DNA of 64,000 nt, taken from positions 6,159,501 to 6,223,500 of the forward strand of contig NZ_CP110973.1 in assembly GCF_026248825.1 (NCBI RefSeq). The letters run 5' to 3'. The stretch's first letter is position 1. Each line of letters starts with the position of its first letter. Shown here piece after piece: positions 34,234 to 42,479 of the stretch. The notes beneath the pieces are model-generated. The model did not search any database and was not told the origin of the DNA. It was given only the letters and a program-made list of their open reading frames with translations. A program made the translations under genes and the position numbers. The DNA comes from Larkinella insperata (GTDB lineage Bacteria; Bacteroidota; Bacteroidia; Cytophagales; Spirosomataceae).

Positions 34234-34950
34234 CTATTTCTCAATTGCCCGGAGTTTGTAGGAACGGGGGTTGTCCTGAATAACCAACTGGTAGGCGTAG
34301 TCTTTCCGGGAGCCATCGATCTCCAGCCGGAACCGGCCCTCCGGCAGTTGCGTCAGGTTCAGCGTTCGGGTGTGCGCCAGCTGCGATGTTTTTTCTTTGT
34401 AGACATACCGCCCCTGGTCGTTGAGCAGCAGGATCAGAACCGGTTCTTCCCGGATGTTCAACGTATGGATTTTTAGCTTGCCCACGTTGCTGATGGCCAC
34501 ATCCGACCGCAGCGGACTGATCTCCGTCGGGTCTTTGGCAGGGTCCAGGATGTAGGAAGTAAACACGGGCATTTCCGAAGACGTCGAGACCACCTGCTGG
34601 GGCACATTGTTGCTACTGGCGATGAGCTCGTAACTTTTTACTTGCGCCGACACCAGTTGATTGGTCACCAGACGTTGCAGCATTTCATCAAACAGGCGGA
34701 TGTTTCGCGGGGTCAGCTTTACGTACCGGCCCGACAGGGTCTCCTGGTAAACCAGTTCGTGTCGCTGGTTGAAAAATCGGATCATCGTTTTCTGACTGGC
34801 GGCATCGGTCTGAAGTTTCCAGTAGGCTTTACTCGAATCGGTTCGGGCGTAATAGTCGGATTGCGCTCTGGCCGTCAATCCGGTCAACAGGATACAGACG
34901 GTCAGCAGACGTTGCAGGCCACAGAAGAGGGTCGGGGGAAGCATTTTCAT
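34234..34950 (-). CDS. Secreted protein of unknown function, paralog B
   Basis: 238 residues from the ATG at 34950 (others at 34956 and 34944). Signal peptide (LLTVCILLTGLTARAQ). The first half is clearly homologous to paralog A: YWKLQTDAASQKTMIRFFNQ, LVYQETLSGRYVKLTPRNIR, LFDEMLQRLVTNQLVSAQVK. The second half is more divergent but keeps the beta-strand order and the ending YQLVIQDNPRSYKLRAIEK. Function unknown. It has its own copy of the shared upstream element, so each paralog is likely a separate transcription unit under the same control. Confidence 0.7.
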   Translation of the reverse strand: MKMLPPTLFCGLQRLLTVCILLTGLTARAQSDYYARTDSSKAYWKLQTDAASQKTMIRFFNQRHELVYQETLSGRYVKLTPRNIRLFDEMLQRLVTNQLVSAQVKSYELIASSNNVPQQVVSTSSEMPVFTSYILDPAKDPTEISPLRSDVAISNVGKLKIHTLNIREEPVLILLLNDQGRYVYKEKTSQLAHTRTLNLTQLPEGRFRLEIDGSRKDYAYQLVIQDNPRSYKLRAIEK

Positions 34951-34990
34951 ACTCATTGTGCTTGTTGTTTACGAAAGGTTTAGTAAAAAA

Positions 34991-35042
34991 GTTATTATTT
35001 CAATGTTTGCAGAACAAATGCTCTGCCAAATTCAGAAACAGG
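34991..35042 (-). promoter_or_regulatory. Shared promoter/operator element before paralog B
   Basis: On the + strand GTTATTATTTCAATGTTTGC then AGAACAAATGCTCTGCCAAA and TTCAGAAACAGG. Contains the palindrome TTTGCAGAACAAA. In transcription sense, TTTG (35019-35016) followed after 17 nt by TAATAAC fits a Bacteroidota-like promoter. Confidence 0.6.
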
Positions 35043-35276
35043 GGTGTTTAGACTTAAATCGGGGATTTTTTCGCTTAGGTCGCTAAGAACTCGTCCATTA
35101 GTGGACACTGGACGTCCCAGAATGGACAATGCGGCAACTCAACGGGGCTGGTGCTGAGAAGATGCATAAAAGATGCGGCCCGAACGAACTATGTTGCATA
35201 ACGGCTCCAAAAATTTTAACGGTAAAACTCGTCTGCAATCCGGCGCGGAAAGAAACAATCGGTCACCAGCATTGGG
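35043..35276. other. Remainder of the intergenic region 34951-35276
   Basis: Besides the element at 34991-35042 this 320-bp gap holds a short repeated word near 35093-35132 (GTCCATTAGTGGACACTGGA, CGTCCCAGAATGGAC) whose parts are complementary. No gene or RNA recognised. Confidence 0.45.
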
Positions 35277-36245
35277 TTACCGCTTTACCTGCGAGGGCGT
35301 ATGACCAAACTGCCGCCGAAAAGCCGTTGCGAAGTGGGCAGCATTGCTGAAGCCAACGAGTTCGCTTACTTCCTGGACCGACGCCTGAGTGGCCTGCAAC
35401 AGGTGGTGCGCCGTGGTCAGTCGCTTTTGGGCCACGTAGCCAAATACCGTCGTCCCAAAAAGCTCTTTAAAACCTTTTTTCAGCTTAAAATCATTGGTGC
35501 CAAACTGCCGGGCCAGCGTCAGTAGACTGGGCGGGTTCTGGTAATTCTGATCCAGAAAATCGCGAATGGCGTAGAACAGGTCAACATCCCGGCGGGCAAG
35601 GCGGCTTTGGCTTACTTGCTGATACTGGTTCTGCTGCTCGACAAACAAATCCAGAAACCGAGCTTCCAGAAACATTTTTTTCAACGTTCCGCCGAACGGG
35701 CAGCTCAGAATCTGCTGGATGAGCCCCAGCGTCTGATCGGAGTGCACGATCGACTCCCGCAGCGCCCGGAACGGCTCCCGACGGTTTAGAAAGTGGTCGT
35801 AAAAACCGGTCCATTCCGTATTGTTGACCACCAGTTGTTCAAAAAAAACCGGGTCCATCATGATGTGAAAGGCATGAAACCGTTCGCCCGGAACAAACAA
35901 ATGCCGGCTGTTGTCGCACTCTTCAAAAATCAGGTTGTGGCGTTTCGTAGGCACACTGACGGGGCGCTGGTCCATCGACGAATGAATCTGTCCATCGAGT
36001 TGGTACATCATCCCGACCCAGGGGCCCTGATTCTCCCTGGACGATAGCTCCAGCGGCAACGTCAAATTTCCCACCAGTTCGGACAAGGTGAAGCCTCCCA
36101 TCGAGTAGTCGCGAACGGTCATGGTGCCGGCCTGGCCGCACTGCCACAGACTCTGAATGTAGGTCCAGTCCGGTTCTGGTTCGGCCAGTACGTTCAGGTT
36201 CTCGATGATGTCTGTTTCCAGCCCCATCCGGTAAATGGTATTCAT
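35277..36245 (-). CDS. AraC-family transcriptional regulator
   Basis: 322 residues from the ATG at 36245 (MNTIYRMGLETDII); the open frame continues upstream without family-like sequence. N-terminal sensing part about 1-215, C-terminal HTH pair about 225-320 with LLTLARQFGTNDFKLKKGFK, LFGTTVFGYVAQKRLTTAHH and VQEVSELVGFSNAAHFATAF. Same subclass as the 14514 gene (the FKLKKGFKE.FGTT.FGYV pattern is shared). Divergent from a cupin gene with a palindrome between them, so it probably controls that gene. Inducer unknown. Confidence 0.85.
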   Translation of the reverse strand: MNTIYRMGLETDIIENLNVLAEPEPDWTYIQSLWQCGQAGTMTVRDYSMGGFTLSELVGNLTLPLELSSRENQGPWVGMMYQLDGQIHSSMDQRPVSVPTKRHNLIFEECDNSRHLFVPGERFHAFHIMMDPVFFEQLVVNNTEWTGFYDHFLNRREPFRALRESIVHSDQTLGLIQQILSCPFGGTLKKMFLEARFLDLFVEQQNQYQQVSQSRLARRDVDLFYAIRDFLDQNYQNPPSLLTLARQFGTNDFKLKKGFKELFGTTVFGYVAQKRLTTAHHLLQATQASVQEVSELVGFSNAAHFATAFRRQFGHTPSQVKR

Positions 36246-36304
36246 AAAATCCGTTTGAGAAAGATGGTTATCCGTTTCGCGTAGGATGCCTGAAAAGTAG
36301 CTCG

Positions 36305-36344
36305 TTACCTTTGTAACGTAAACAACAACTACAAACAAAGGTAA
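36305..36344. promoter_or_regulatory. Palindrome just upstream of the cupin start codon
   Basis: TTACCTTTGT (36305-36314) and ACAAAGGTAA (36335-36344) are perfect 10-bp inverted arms 20 nt apart; the right arm ends 3 bases before the ATG. The left arm contains TACCTTTG, an exact -7-type match. It may be an AraC operator overlapping the promoter. Confidence 0.55.
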
Positions 36345-36347
36345 ATC

Positions 36348-36887
36348 ATGAAACGATCATTTGAAAACCCGTTAATCGGCGACAAAGTCTACTTCACTAA
36401 GTACGCAACAGAACCCGGCAGCCCCGCCAGCATCATTGATGTTGAACTCAAACCCGGCGGGGGCAACGGCCTGCACTACCACAAAACCTTTGCCGAGCAC
36501 TTTGAATGCCTGGAGGGCGAACTGAGTATTCAGGTAGGCAAAGAAATTCTGCGTCTGCTGCCCGGCGAAACCGCAACGGCCCCCGCCGGTTCGCTCCACC
36601 GGTTTTTCAACGCCAGCGCCCAGCCCAACCGGTTTCGGGTTACCATCGATCCGGGCCACCCGGGCTTCGAAAACACCCTGAAGATTGCCTACGGTCTGGC
36701 GTCGGACGGCCACGTCAACAAAGCCGGGATGCCGAAAAAATTGTGGCATATGGGTACCATCATTCTGTTGTCAGACACGAATCTGCCCGGATTTTTCAGC
36801 CTGATTCAGCGCCCGCTGGCCTGGATGGCCCGGCGCGCTATGGCCGACGGCCGCTTCAAGCGGGAACTGGAACCGTACACACGGTAA
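36348..36887 (+). CDS. Cupin-domain protein
   Basis: 179 residues, cytosolic, with a conserved small beta-barrel of the Cupin_2 type at about residues 35-110: metal-site residues in GGGNGLHYHKTFAEHFECLE (His, His, Glu, His pattern) and TATAPAGSLHRFFN. The C-terminal 65 residues are helical and hydrophobic in parts (LPGFFSLIQRPLAWMARRAM). Could be a dioxygenase-like, isomerase-like or binding protein; no substrate can be named. Single-gene unit with its own terminator and a divergent AraC regulator. Confidence 0.82.
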   Translation: MKRSFENPLIGDKVYFTKYATEPGSPASIIDVELKPGGGNGLHYHKTFAEHFECLEGELSIQVGKEILRLLPGETATAPAGSLHRFFNASAQPNRFRVTIDPGHPGFENTLKIAYGLASDGHVNKAGMPKKLWHMGTIILLSDTNLPGFFSLIQRPLAWMARRAMADGRFKRELEPYTR

Positions 36888-36890
36888 TAG

Positions 36891-36916
36891 AAAACCGGGC
36901 CTGCGCCCGGTTTTTC
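36891..36916 (+). terminator. Terminator of the cupin gene
   Basis: AAAACCGGGC-ctgc-GCCCGGTTTTT, perfect 10-bp stem with a U-tract, 3 bases after the stop codon. Confidence 0.9.
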
Positions 36917-36940
36917 TGTTTTTCAGCGTATGTTTATGCC

Positions 36941-37804
36941 ATGAAAATTCTCTCGCTGACTGAGCTGAATACAGAGCAACAACTAGCCGCCCAGGCCCTC
37001 GAAATCGTCTGCAAATCCGAAGGTGGTTTGAAATGCAACATGCACTGGGATAAATCCATGAACTTTTTCCCAACCATGCGCCACTGGTTTTTGCTCTACA
37101 ACGACGGGGTTTTGATGGCCGTGCTGTCGGCTTTTGCGCCCACGGTCAGCCAGGTCGAATTCGGTGGCTATACCCTCCCTAAAGCCCGGCGCAAAGGCTG
37201 TTTTTCGCTGCTGCTTGACGTGGCCGCCGAAGAAGCCCGTCAGTTTGGTTACCAGCACGCCCTGCTGATTACCGAGCGCTCGTCAAAGACCGGGCAGGCA
37301 TTTGTCCGACACCTGGGCGCGCTTTATTCCAACACCGAATACCAACTGGTCTGGCAGTCTTCAACCGAGTTGGCCCCCTCCCCCCTCCCACCGCTCAAAC
37401 TCGCCGTAGCCACGCTGACCGAGCTGGAACCACTAACCGAGCTCAGCCGTTCTATTTTCGGAGGCTCCCCCGAAGAAGCCCGTCAGATTCTGGAAACGAC
37501 CATTCACACGCCCCACCTGACCCAGTACGTCGCCACGCTTGATGGGCAGATAGTCGGTATGGTCGCCATTAATTTTGAACAGACTACGGCCTGGATCATC
37601 GGGCTGGGCGTTTGTCCGGATCAACAGGGTAAAGGGTTTGGGAAACGGATTCTGCACCAGACGCTGGATTTGCTCCGGCAGGACAGCCGGGCCGAAACCG
37701 TTATGATCGAAGTGGACTCCTCCAACGAAGTGGCCCTGCGCCTTTACCAGCAAGCCGGATTCGTTATTCAAATGGGACAGGATTATTTTAAATTACCGTT
37801 GTAG
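36941..37804 (+). CDS. GNAT-family N-acetyltransferase with two GNAT-like halves
   Basis: 287 residues. The N-terminal half (about 1-140) looks like a degenerate GNAT fold (VEFGGYTLPKARRKGCFSLL, then YQHALLITERSSKTGQAF). The C-terminal half (about 150-285) is a canonical one, with the acetyl-CoA loop GLGVCPDQQGKGFGKRILHQ and the final VDSSNEVALRLYQQAGFVI. The acceptor is unknown. The start at 36941 follows the cupin terminator; the frame stays open upstream inside the cupin gene, but that part is not coding. Confidence 0.88.
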   Translation: MKILSLTELNTEQQLAAQALEIVCKSEGGLKCNMHWDKSMNFFPTMRHWFLLYNDGVLMAVLSAFAPTVSQVEFGGYTLPKARRKGCFSLLLDVAAEEARQFGYQHALLITERSSKTGQAFVRHLGALYSNTEYQLVWQSSTELAPSPLPPLKLAVATLTELEPLTELSRSIFGGSPEEARQILETTIHTPHLTQYVATLDGQIVGMVAINFEQTTAWIIGLGVCPDQQGKGFGKRILHQTLDLLRQDSRAETVMIEVDSSNEVALRLYQQAGFVIQMGQDYFKLPL

Positions 37805-37899
37805 ACCGTTGCTGCGCGGAGATTCAGAGCAACAAGCAAAGCTGCTGCGCAACAACTCTTTTGGGCCCTATCGGTTTAGATGGGGATGAGTTTGCATAT

Positions 37900-38787
37900 A
37901 TGATGGAAGAACCTCTTAAACCGCATCAGGCCGAACGGGGGCAAAAAACCACGTTGGTTGGAATTGTGGTCAACATTGGGCTGGTGCTGGTCAAAGGACT
38001 GGCCGGCTGGCTGGGAAATTCGTACGCGCTGATTGCCGACGCGATGGAATCAGCCACTGACATTATAACGTCCATTTTTGTCTGGGTGGGCCTGCGGACG
38101 GCCGCCAAGGCGCCCGACCATAACCACCCTTACGGCCACGGAAAGGCCGAACCGCTGGCGGCCCTGGTGGTGTCGATGGCCTTGCTGGCGGCCGCCATTC
38201 TGATTGCCATACAAAGCATTGAAAATATTCGCATTCCCCACGAAACCCCGGCGCCATTTACACTGATTGTTCTGGCGATAGTTGTCATTGTAAAAGAAGT
38301 CTTGTTTCGGCGGGTTTCGCAGGTAGGTGCTGAAGTTGAAAGCAGCGCCGTGAAAGCCGACGCCTGGCATCACCGCAGCGACGCCATCACTTCCCTGACG
38401 GCTTTTGTGGGCATCAGCATTGCGCTGATTGGCGGGCCGGGCTACGAGAGTGCCGACGACTGGGCCGCCCTGCTGGCGTCCGTCTTTATCGTTTACAATG
38501 CCTACCATATTTTCCGGCCCTCGTTCGGCGAAATCATGGACGAAACGCCCCCCGGCGACTGGCAGCGGGAACTGGAAACCGTCGCGCTGGGAGTTCCGGG
38601 CGTGCGAGGAATTGAAAAATACCGGGTGCGTAAAACCGGTTTTGAGTATTTCATTGACCTGCACGTACAGGTGGCGGGCGAGCTAACCGTTAGCCAGGGG
38701 CACGACATCGCGCACGCGGTTAAAGCCGCTATTCTGGCAGCCAAACCGGCGGTATATGACGTGCTGGTGCATATTGAGCCGGTGTGA
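37900..38787 (+). CDS. Cation diffusion facilitator family transporter
   Basis: 295 residues. Inner-membrane divalent-metal/proton antiporter of the CDF family. Six membrane helices; metal-site residues in SYALIADAMESATDIITSIF (helix 2, two Asp) and in AWHHRSDAITSLTAFVG (helix 5, His and Asp), with the HNHPYGHGKAE loop between helices 2 and 3. C-terminal cytosolic ferredoxin-like domain (IEKYRVRKTGFEYFIDLHVQ, ending VLVHIEPV). The D-D/H-D site fits Fe/Zn/Mn exporters of the FieF kind. Start at 37900 or 37903; an upstream TTG at 37861 is less likely. Confidence 0.92.
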   Translation: MMEEPLKPHQAERGQKTTLVGIVVNIGLVLVKGLAGWLGNSYALIADAMESATDIITSIFVWVGLRTAAKAPDHNHPYGHGKAEPLAALVVSMALLAAAILIAIQSIENIRIPHETPAPFTLIVLAIVVIVKEVLFRRVSQVGAEVESSAVKADAWHHRSDAITSLTAFVGISIALIGGPGYESADDWAALLASVFIVYNAYHIFRPSFGEIMDETPPGDWQRELETVALGVPGVRGIEKYRVRKTGFEYFIDLHVQVAGELTVSQGHDIAHAVKAAILAAKPAVYDVLVHIEPV

Positions 38788-38800
38788 AGAAATTAATTAA

Positions 38801-38857
38801 TTCGCGGAGTGAGCAGAATAAAAAGAGGGAAGCAGAGGCTCCGCTTAACTCCGCGAA
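38801..38857. repeat. Inverted repeat between the CDF gene and the 241-residue gene
   Basis: TTCGCGGAGTGAGC (38801-38814) opposes GCTTAACTCCGCGAA (ending 38857): 10 bp perfect (TTCGCGGAGT/ACTCCGCGAA), then one bulge and GC pairs. It lies between convergent stops at 38787 and 38874. Same CGCGGAGT/AACTCCGCG words as the repeat at 23285. Confidence 0.6.
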
Positions 38858-38873
38858 ACCTCTCCTCAATCTT

Positions 38874-39599
38874 TCATGCCAGCGCCTGCCGCTCCACCAA
38901 CCGCTCGGCCATCGGCAGCAGGGTTTCCTCCAGCGGCAACCGACGTTTTGACTCCACCATGTACGTAGCCGGATTCGGCAGGTGGGGCCGCTGGCGAATC
39001 AGCTCCAGCTTCAGCGTTTCGTAGGTTCTTCCAATGCCTTTCCGAACCGAGTCGATGTAGCGCGTCCGGATGGTTTGCGACTGGCTCATGGTCAGTCCCG
39101 GCAGGGCCAAGCCGGGCCAGCTCAGGCTGAAATAGTAAATATGCGTTTGCGCGTGCGAGGTCCAGTGCAGAAACAGATAGCCTTCACTGCGGTGCAGCGG
39201 CAACATTCCAACGGGTGTCAGCGTCAGGTTGGCTTCCAGTTCGTCGGCCATTTGCTGCCCTTTCGTCAGCGTTTGGCCAAACCGGGGCAGTGCAAAATTG
39301 ATAATCGAATCAATTTCGGTCATTAATTCGTCGTCGTCCTGCCGGGGCTGGTACCGTACCGTAAGACTTTCGGGGTTAATCCCGGTGGCATCCTTGGGAA
39401 ACGAGGCCGAAAGCTTACCTTTATGATTCTGAAACCGGAGACTCGACTCGTAATGCTCGCGTAATTCCGTCAAATCCGGGTAAAACTTTTTGTCAGAAAA
39501 GTGCCGCTGAACCTGTTGCAGATATGCCAGAACGACAAACTTTTTATACTCGAAATCAATCAGTCCTTGCGTCAACCAGTCTTTCTGAAGCTTTTTCAT
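38874..39599 (-). CDS. 241-residue cytosolic protein, unknown function, divergent from groES
   Basis: No family recognised. No signal peptide or membrane segment. The N-terminus is helical and charged (MKKLQKDWLTQGLIDFEYKK, FVVLAYLQQVQRHFSDKKFY). The middle contains a beta-like region (LPLHRSEGYLFLHWTSHAQT, HIYYFSLSWPG) and the C-terminal third is helical (TRYIDSVRKGIGRTYETLKL). It shares its upstream region with groESL, where inverted repeats suggest joint control. Codon use is like its neighbours. Confidence 0.7.
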   Translation of the reverse strand: MKKLQKDWLTQGLIDFEYKKFVVLAYLQQVQRHFSDKKFYPDLTELREHYESSLRFQNHKGKLSASFPKDATGINPESLTVRYQPRQDDDELMTEIDSIINFALPRFGQTLTKGQQMADELEANLTLTPVGMLPLHRSEGYLFLHWTSHAQTHIYYFSLSWPGLALPGLTMSQSQTIRTRYIDSVRKGIGRTYETLKLELIRQRPHLPNPATYMVESKRRLPLEETLLPMAERLVERQALA

Positions 39600-39797
39600 A
39601 GACACTTAATCAAGAAAAATACCCAAGCTTGTTATTTAGTAAGTTAATGAAAAATCAAAATCTGCCAAATAGTGTTTGGTGGATTTTTTAGGGAACAGAA
39701 AAGTCTACGCCATAACGCATTGATTTCCAAACTGACACCTAAAACCGGAAATTTTGTCAGTCTTTGTCTAAAAAGAGCTTCTGGCACAATAAGTGAC

Positions 39798-39815
39798 AAC
39801 TGACGAGCGTCAGTT
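39798..39815. promoter_or_regulatory. Palindrome upstream of groES
   Basis: AACTGACG-AG-CGTCAGTT, perfect 8-bp arms, about 82 bp before the groES ATG. A second, looser pair, ACTGACA...TTGTCAGT, lies near 39730-39763. CIRCE (the HrcA operator) is a different sequence and is not present. Both repeats lie in the groES / 241-residue gene divergent region and may be heat-shock operators. Confidence 0.45.
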
Positions 39816-39896
39816 CGACAATAAACGGTTCGCCGTTGCGATCGAGCCTTTATTAACCATTAACACAATTTAAACTTCTTAAACACAAGCCCCATT

Positions 39897-40190
39897 ATGG
39901 AAGCAGTAACGGAAAGTAAAGTAAACGTAAGACCGTTGGCTGACCGGGTGCTGGTTGAACCAGCTCCTGCTGAAGAAAAAACCGCATTTGGTATCATCAT
40001 TCCTGACACGGCCAAAGAAAAACCCCAGCGCGGAACGATCGTAGCCGTTGGTACGGGTAAAAAGGATGAGCCGCTGACCGTTCAGGTAGGTGACACGGTG
40101 CTGTACGGCAAATACGCCGGTACGGAAATCACCGTCGAAGGCAAAGAATACCTCATTATGCGTGAGTCAGACATTTTTGCCATTCTTTAA
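39897..40190 (+). CDS. groES: Co-chaperonin GroES
   Basis: Heptameric lid of the GroEL chaperonin. 97 residues with the family core: VRPLADRVLVEPAPAEEKTA, the mobile loop FGIIIPDTAKEKPQRGTIVA, then DTVLYGKYAGTEITVEGKEY and LIMRESDIFAIL. Upstream lies a divergent gene and possible operators; groEL follows by 95 bp on the same strand. Confidence 0.98.
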   Translation: MEAVTESKVNVRPLADRVLVEPAPAEEKTAFGIIIPDTAKEKPQRGTIVAVGTGKKDEPLTVQVGDTVLYGKYAGTEITVEGKEYLIMRESDIFAIL

Positions 40191-40285
40191 TGGCCAACCG
40201 TCATCCGTTGCCCCAGTGGACTGGCAAGCGGCTGATTGGTAAATCGTTTACTCTCAATTACGTTAACTCATTAATTTAATTAACA

Positions 40286-41920
40286 ATGGCTAAGAAAATA
40301 TTTTTCGACACGGAAGCCCGCGATAAGATCAAGAAGGGCGTTGATACGCTGGCCGATGCCGTGAAAGTAACGTTGGGCCCGAAGGGCCGGAATGTTATTC
40401 TGGATAAAAAATTTGGTTCACCGGCCATCACGAAAGACGGTGTGACGGTAGCGAAAGAAATTGAACTGAAAGACGCCATGGAAAACATGGGCGCTCAATT
40501 GGTGAAAGAAGTTGCTTCCAAAACGGCCGATTCAGCCGGTGATGGCACGACAACGGCGACGGTTTTGGCCCAGGCGATCTACTCGATCGGGGTGAAAAAC
40601 GTGGCCGCTGGTGCAAACCCGATGGATCTGAAACGCGGTATCGACAAAGCCGTTACTGTGGTGGTTAACAACCTGAAAGAGCAGTCACGCGCCATCGAAA
40701 CGTCAAAAGAAATCGCTCAGGTAGCGACCATCTCGGCCAACAGCGACGAAGAAATCGGTAACATGATTGCCGACGCCATGGAAAAAGTTGGTAAAGAAGG
40801 CGTTATCACGGTGGAAGAAGCCCGCGGTACCGAAACGGAAGTAAAAACCGTTGAAGGGATGCAGTTCGACCGTGGTTACCTGTCGCCGTATTTCGTTACC
40901 AACACCGAGAAAATGGAAGCTGAGCTGGAGCGTCCGTTCATCCTGATCTCGGAGAAAAAGGTTTCGTCGATGAAGGAACTGCTGCCGGTGCTGGAGCAGG
41001 TGGCTCAGACGGGCCGTCCGCTGCTGATCATCGCAGAAGACGTTGACGGGGAAGCCCTGGCAACGCTGGTGGTTAACAAAATCCGGGGTGCGCTGAAAGT
41101 AGCTGCCGTAAAAGCTCCGGGCTTTGGCGATCGTCGCAAAGCCATGTTGGAAGATATCGCCATCCTGACGGGCGGACAGGTTATTAGTGAAGAGCGTGGT
41201 TTCAAACTGGAAAACACCTCGATCGAATTCCTGGGTCAGGCTGAAAAAATCATTATCGACAAAGACAACACAACTGTTGTTAACGGTATTGGACAGAAAG
41301 AAGACATTACGGGTCGGGTTAACCAGATCAAATCACAGATCGAAAACACGACTTCGGACTACGACCGGGAGAAACTCCAGGAGCGTCTGGCCAAATTGTC
41401 AGGTGGTGTAGCCATCCTGTACATTGGTGCCGCTACGGAAGTAGAAATGAAAGAAAAGAAAGACCGCGTTGACGATGCCCTGCACGCAACCCGCGCTGCC
41501 GTTGAAGAAGGTATCGTTGCCGGCGGTGGTGTCGCCCTGATCCGCGCCGTTAAATCGCTGGAGAACGTGAGCACCATCAACGAAGACGAAAAGACCGGCG
41601 TACAGATTATCCGCGTCGCTCTGGAAGCTCCGCTGCGGACCATCGTTGCCAACGCTGGTGGCGAAGGCTCTGTTATCGTAAACAAGGTTAAAGAAGGCGA
41701 AGCCGACTTCGGTTACAACGCCCGCGAAGACAAATTCGAAAACCTGATCGGTGTCGGTATCATCGACCCGACGAAGGTAACGCGTCTGGCGCTGGAAAAT
41801 GCCGCTTCGATCGCGGGTCTGTTGCTGACGACCGAATGTGTCGTTGCCGACGAGCCGGAAGAAGCTCCTGCGGGTGGTGCCGGCCACGGTCACCCCGGTG
41901 GCATGGGCGGCATGATGTAA
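40286..41920 (+). CDS. groEL: Chaperonin GroEL
   Basis: ATP-driven protein-folding chamber, 544 residues, normal length. Seen: KVTLGPKGRNVILDKKFGSP near the N-terminus, the ATP site GDGTTTATVLAQAI, the apical domain (about 190-375), and ATEVEMKEKKDRVDDALHAT with the Gly-rich end. The tail is PAGGAGHGHPGGMGGMM, the GGM-type C-terminus. Second gene of groESL. A strong terminator follows. Confidence 0.98.
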   Translation: MAKKIFFDTEARDKIKKGVDTLADAVKVTLGPKGRNVILDKKFGSPAITKDGVTVAKEIELKDAMENMGAQLVKEVASKTADSAGDGTTTATVLAQAIYSIGVKNVAAGANPMDLKRGIDKAVTVVVNNLKEQSRAIETSKEIAQVATISANSDEEIGNMIADAMEKVGKEGVITVEEARGTETEVKTVEGMQFDRGYLSPYFVTNTEKMEAELERPFILISEKKVSSMKELLPVLEQVAQTGRPLLIIAEDVDGEALATLVVNKIRGALKVAAVKAPGFGDRRKAMLEDIAILTGGQVISEERGFKLENTSIEFLGQAEKIIIDKDNTTVVNGIGQKEDITGRVNQIKSQIENTTSDYDREKLQERLAKLSGGVAILYIGAATEVEMKEKKDRVDDALHATRAAVEEGIVAGGGVALIRAVKSLENVSTINEDEKTGVQIIRVALEAPLRTIVANAGGEGSVIVNKVKEGEADFGYNAREDKFENLIGVGIIDPTKVTRLALENAASIAGLLLTTECVVADEPEEAPAGGAGHGHPGGMGGMM

Positions 41921-41957
41921 TCATCGGCTCGCCGAAGCAAGCGTTTTGCTCTTTTTC

Positions 41958-41995
41958 AAAAGCCCCGGCTCTGCGGCCGGGGCTTTTATTTTTGT
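41958..41995 (+). terminator. Terminator of groESL
   Basis: AAAAGCCCCGGC (41958-41969) and GCCGGGGCTTTT (41976-41987), perfect 12-bp stem with a 6-nt loop, then ATTTTTG. 38 bases after the groEL stop. Confidence 0.92.
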
Positions 41996-42168
41996 TACCA
42001 CTTGGGAAATAATTTCCACAATTGGGTACTGCACTGTCCCATTTTTCGGTACAACTTATTAAATAAAACTTCTTTTTTGGCCCAAAAACGACCCTTTTTG
42101 GCTTTGGCACGCATTTTTCTCTAAGGCTATACGTACACAAGTTTCATTCACCAAAACAAGGAAACGTC

Positions 42169-42333
42169 ATGGGAAATTTGCTTTATGTCATTGCGGTGGT
42201 CTTAATCATCCTTTGGTTAGTCGGATTATTAGGTTTTAGCAGTTTTGGTATGGGCAACATTATTCACGTTCTATTAGTGATTGCCGTAATTGCCATCATC
42301 TTGCGATTGATTCGAGGAGATCGGGTAGTGTAG
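42169..42333 (+). CDS. 54-residue two-helix membrane protein, lmo0937-like
   Basis: ATG at 42169, TAG at 42331. Two hydrophobic helices (LLYVIAVVLIILWLVGLLGF and IIHVLLVIAVIAIILRLI) joined by a Gly/Ser loop, with a short basic end RGDRVV. This size and pattern fit the lmo0937 family of small membrane proteins, widespread in Bacteroidota and of unknown function. A terminator follows 30 bases later. Confidence 0.75.
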   Translation: MGNLLYVIAVVLIILWLVGLLGFSSFGMGNIIHVLLVIAVIAIILRLIRGDRVV

Positions 42334-42363
42334 CCGGACGTAATCAACTAGTTATAAAACAAA

Positions 42364-42390
42364 GGCCCCCGGAACTTTCGGGGGCTTTTT
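42364..42390 (+). terminator. Terminator of the lmo0937-like gene
   Basis: GGCCCCCG with CGGGGGC, a 7-bp GC stem with a 7-nt loop, followed by TTTTT. Confidence 0.85.
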
Positions 42391-42479
42391 GATTCTATAC
42401 CAGATCTATTTTCTGCTCCCTGTTAAACCTTCGCTGCGGAGATTGATCCAAAACGAAACAACCAACCACAGATACTGAT

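Noticed and set aside
36506..37804. Acetyltransferase extended upstream to 36506
   Set aside because: The added 145 codons overlap the cupin gene in another frame and the cupin terminator; GNAT-like sequence begins at the ATG at 36941.
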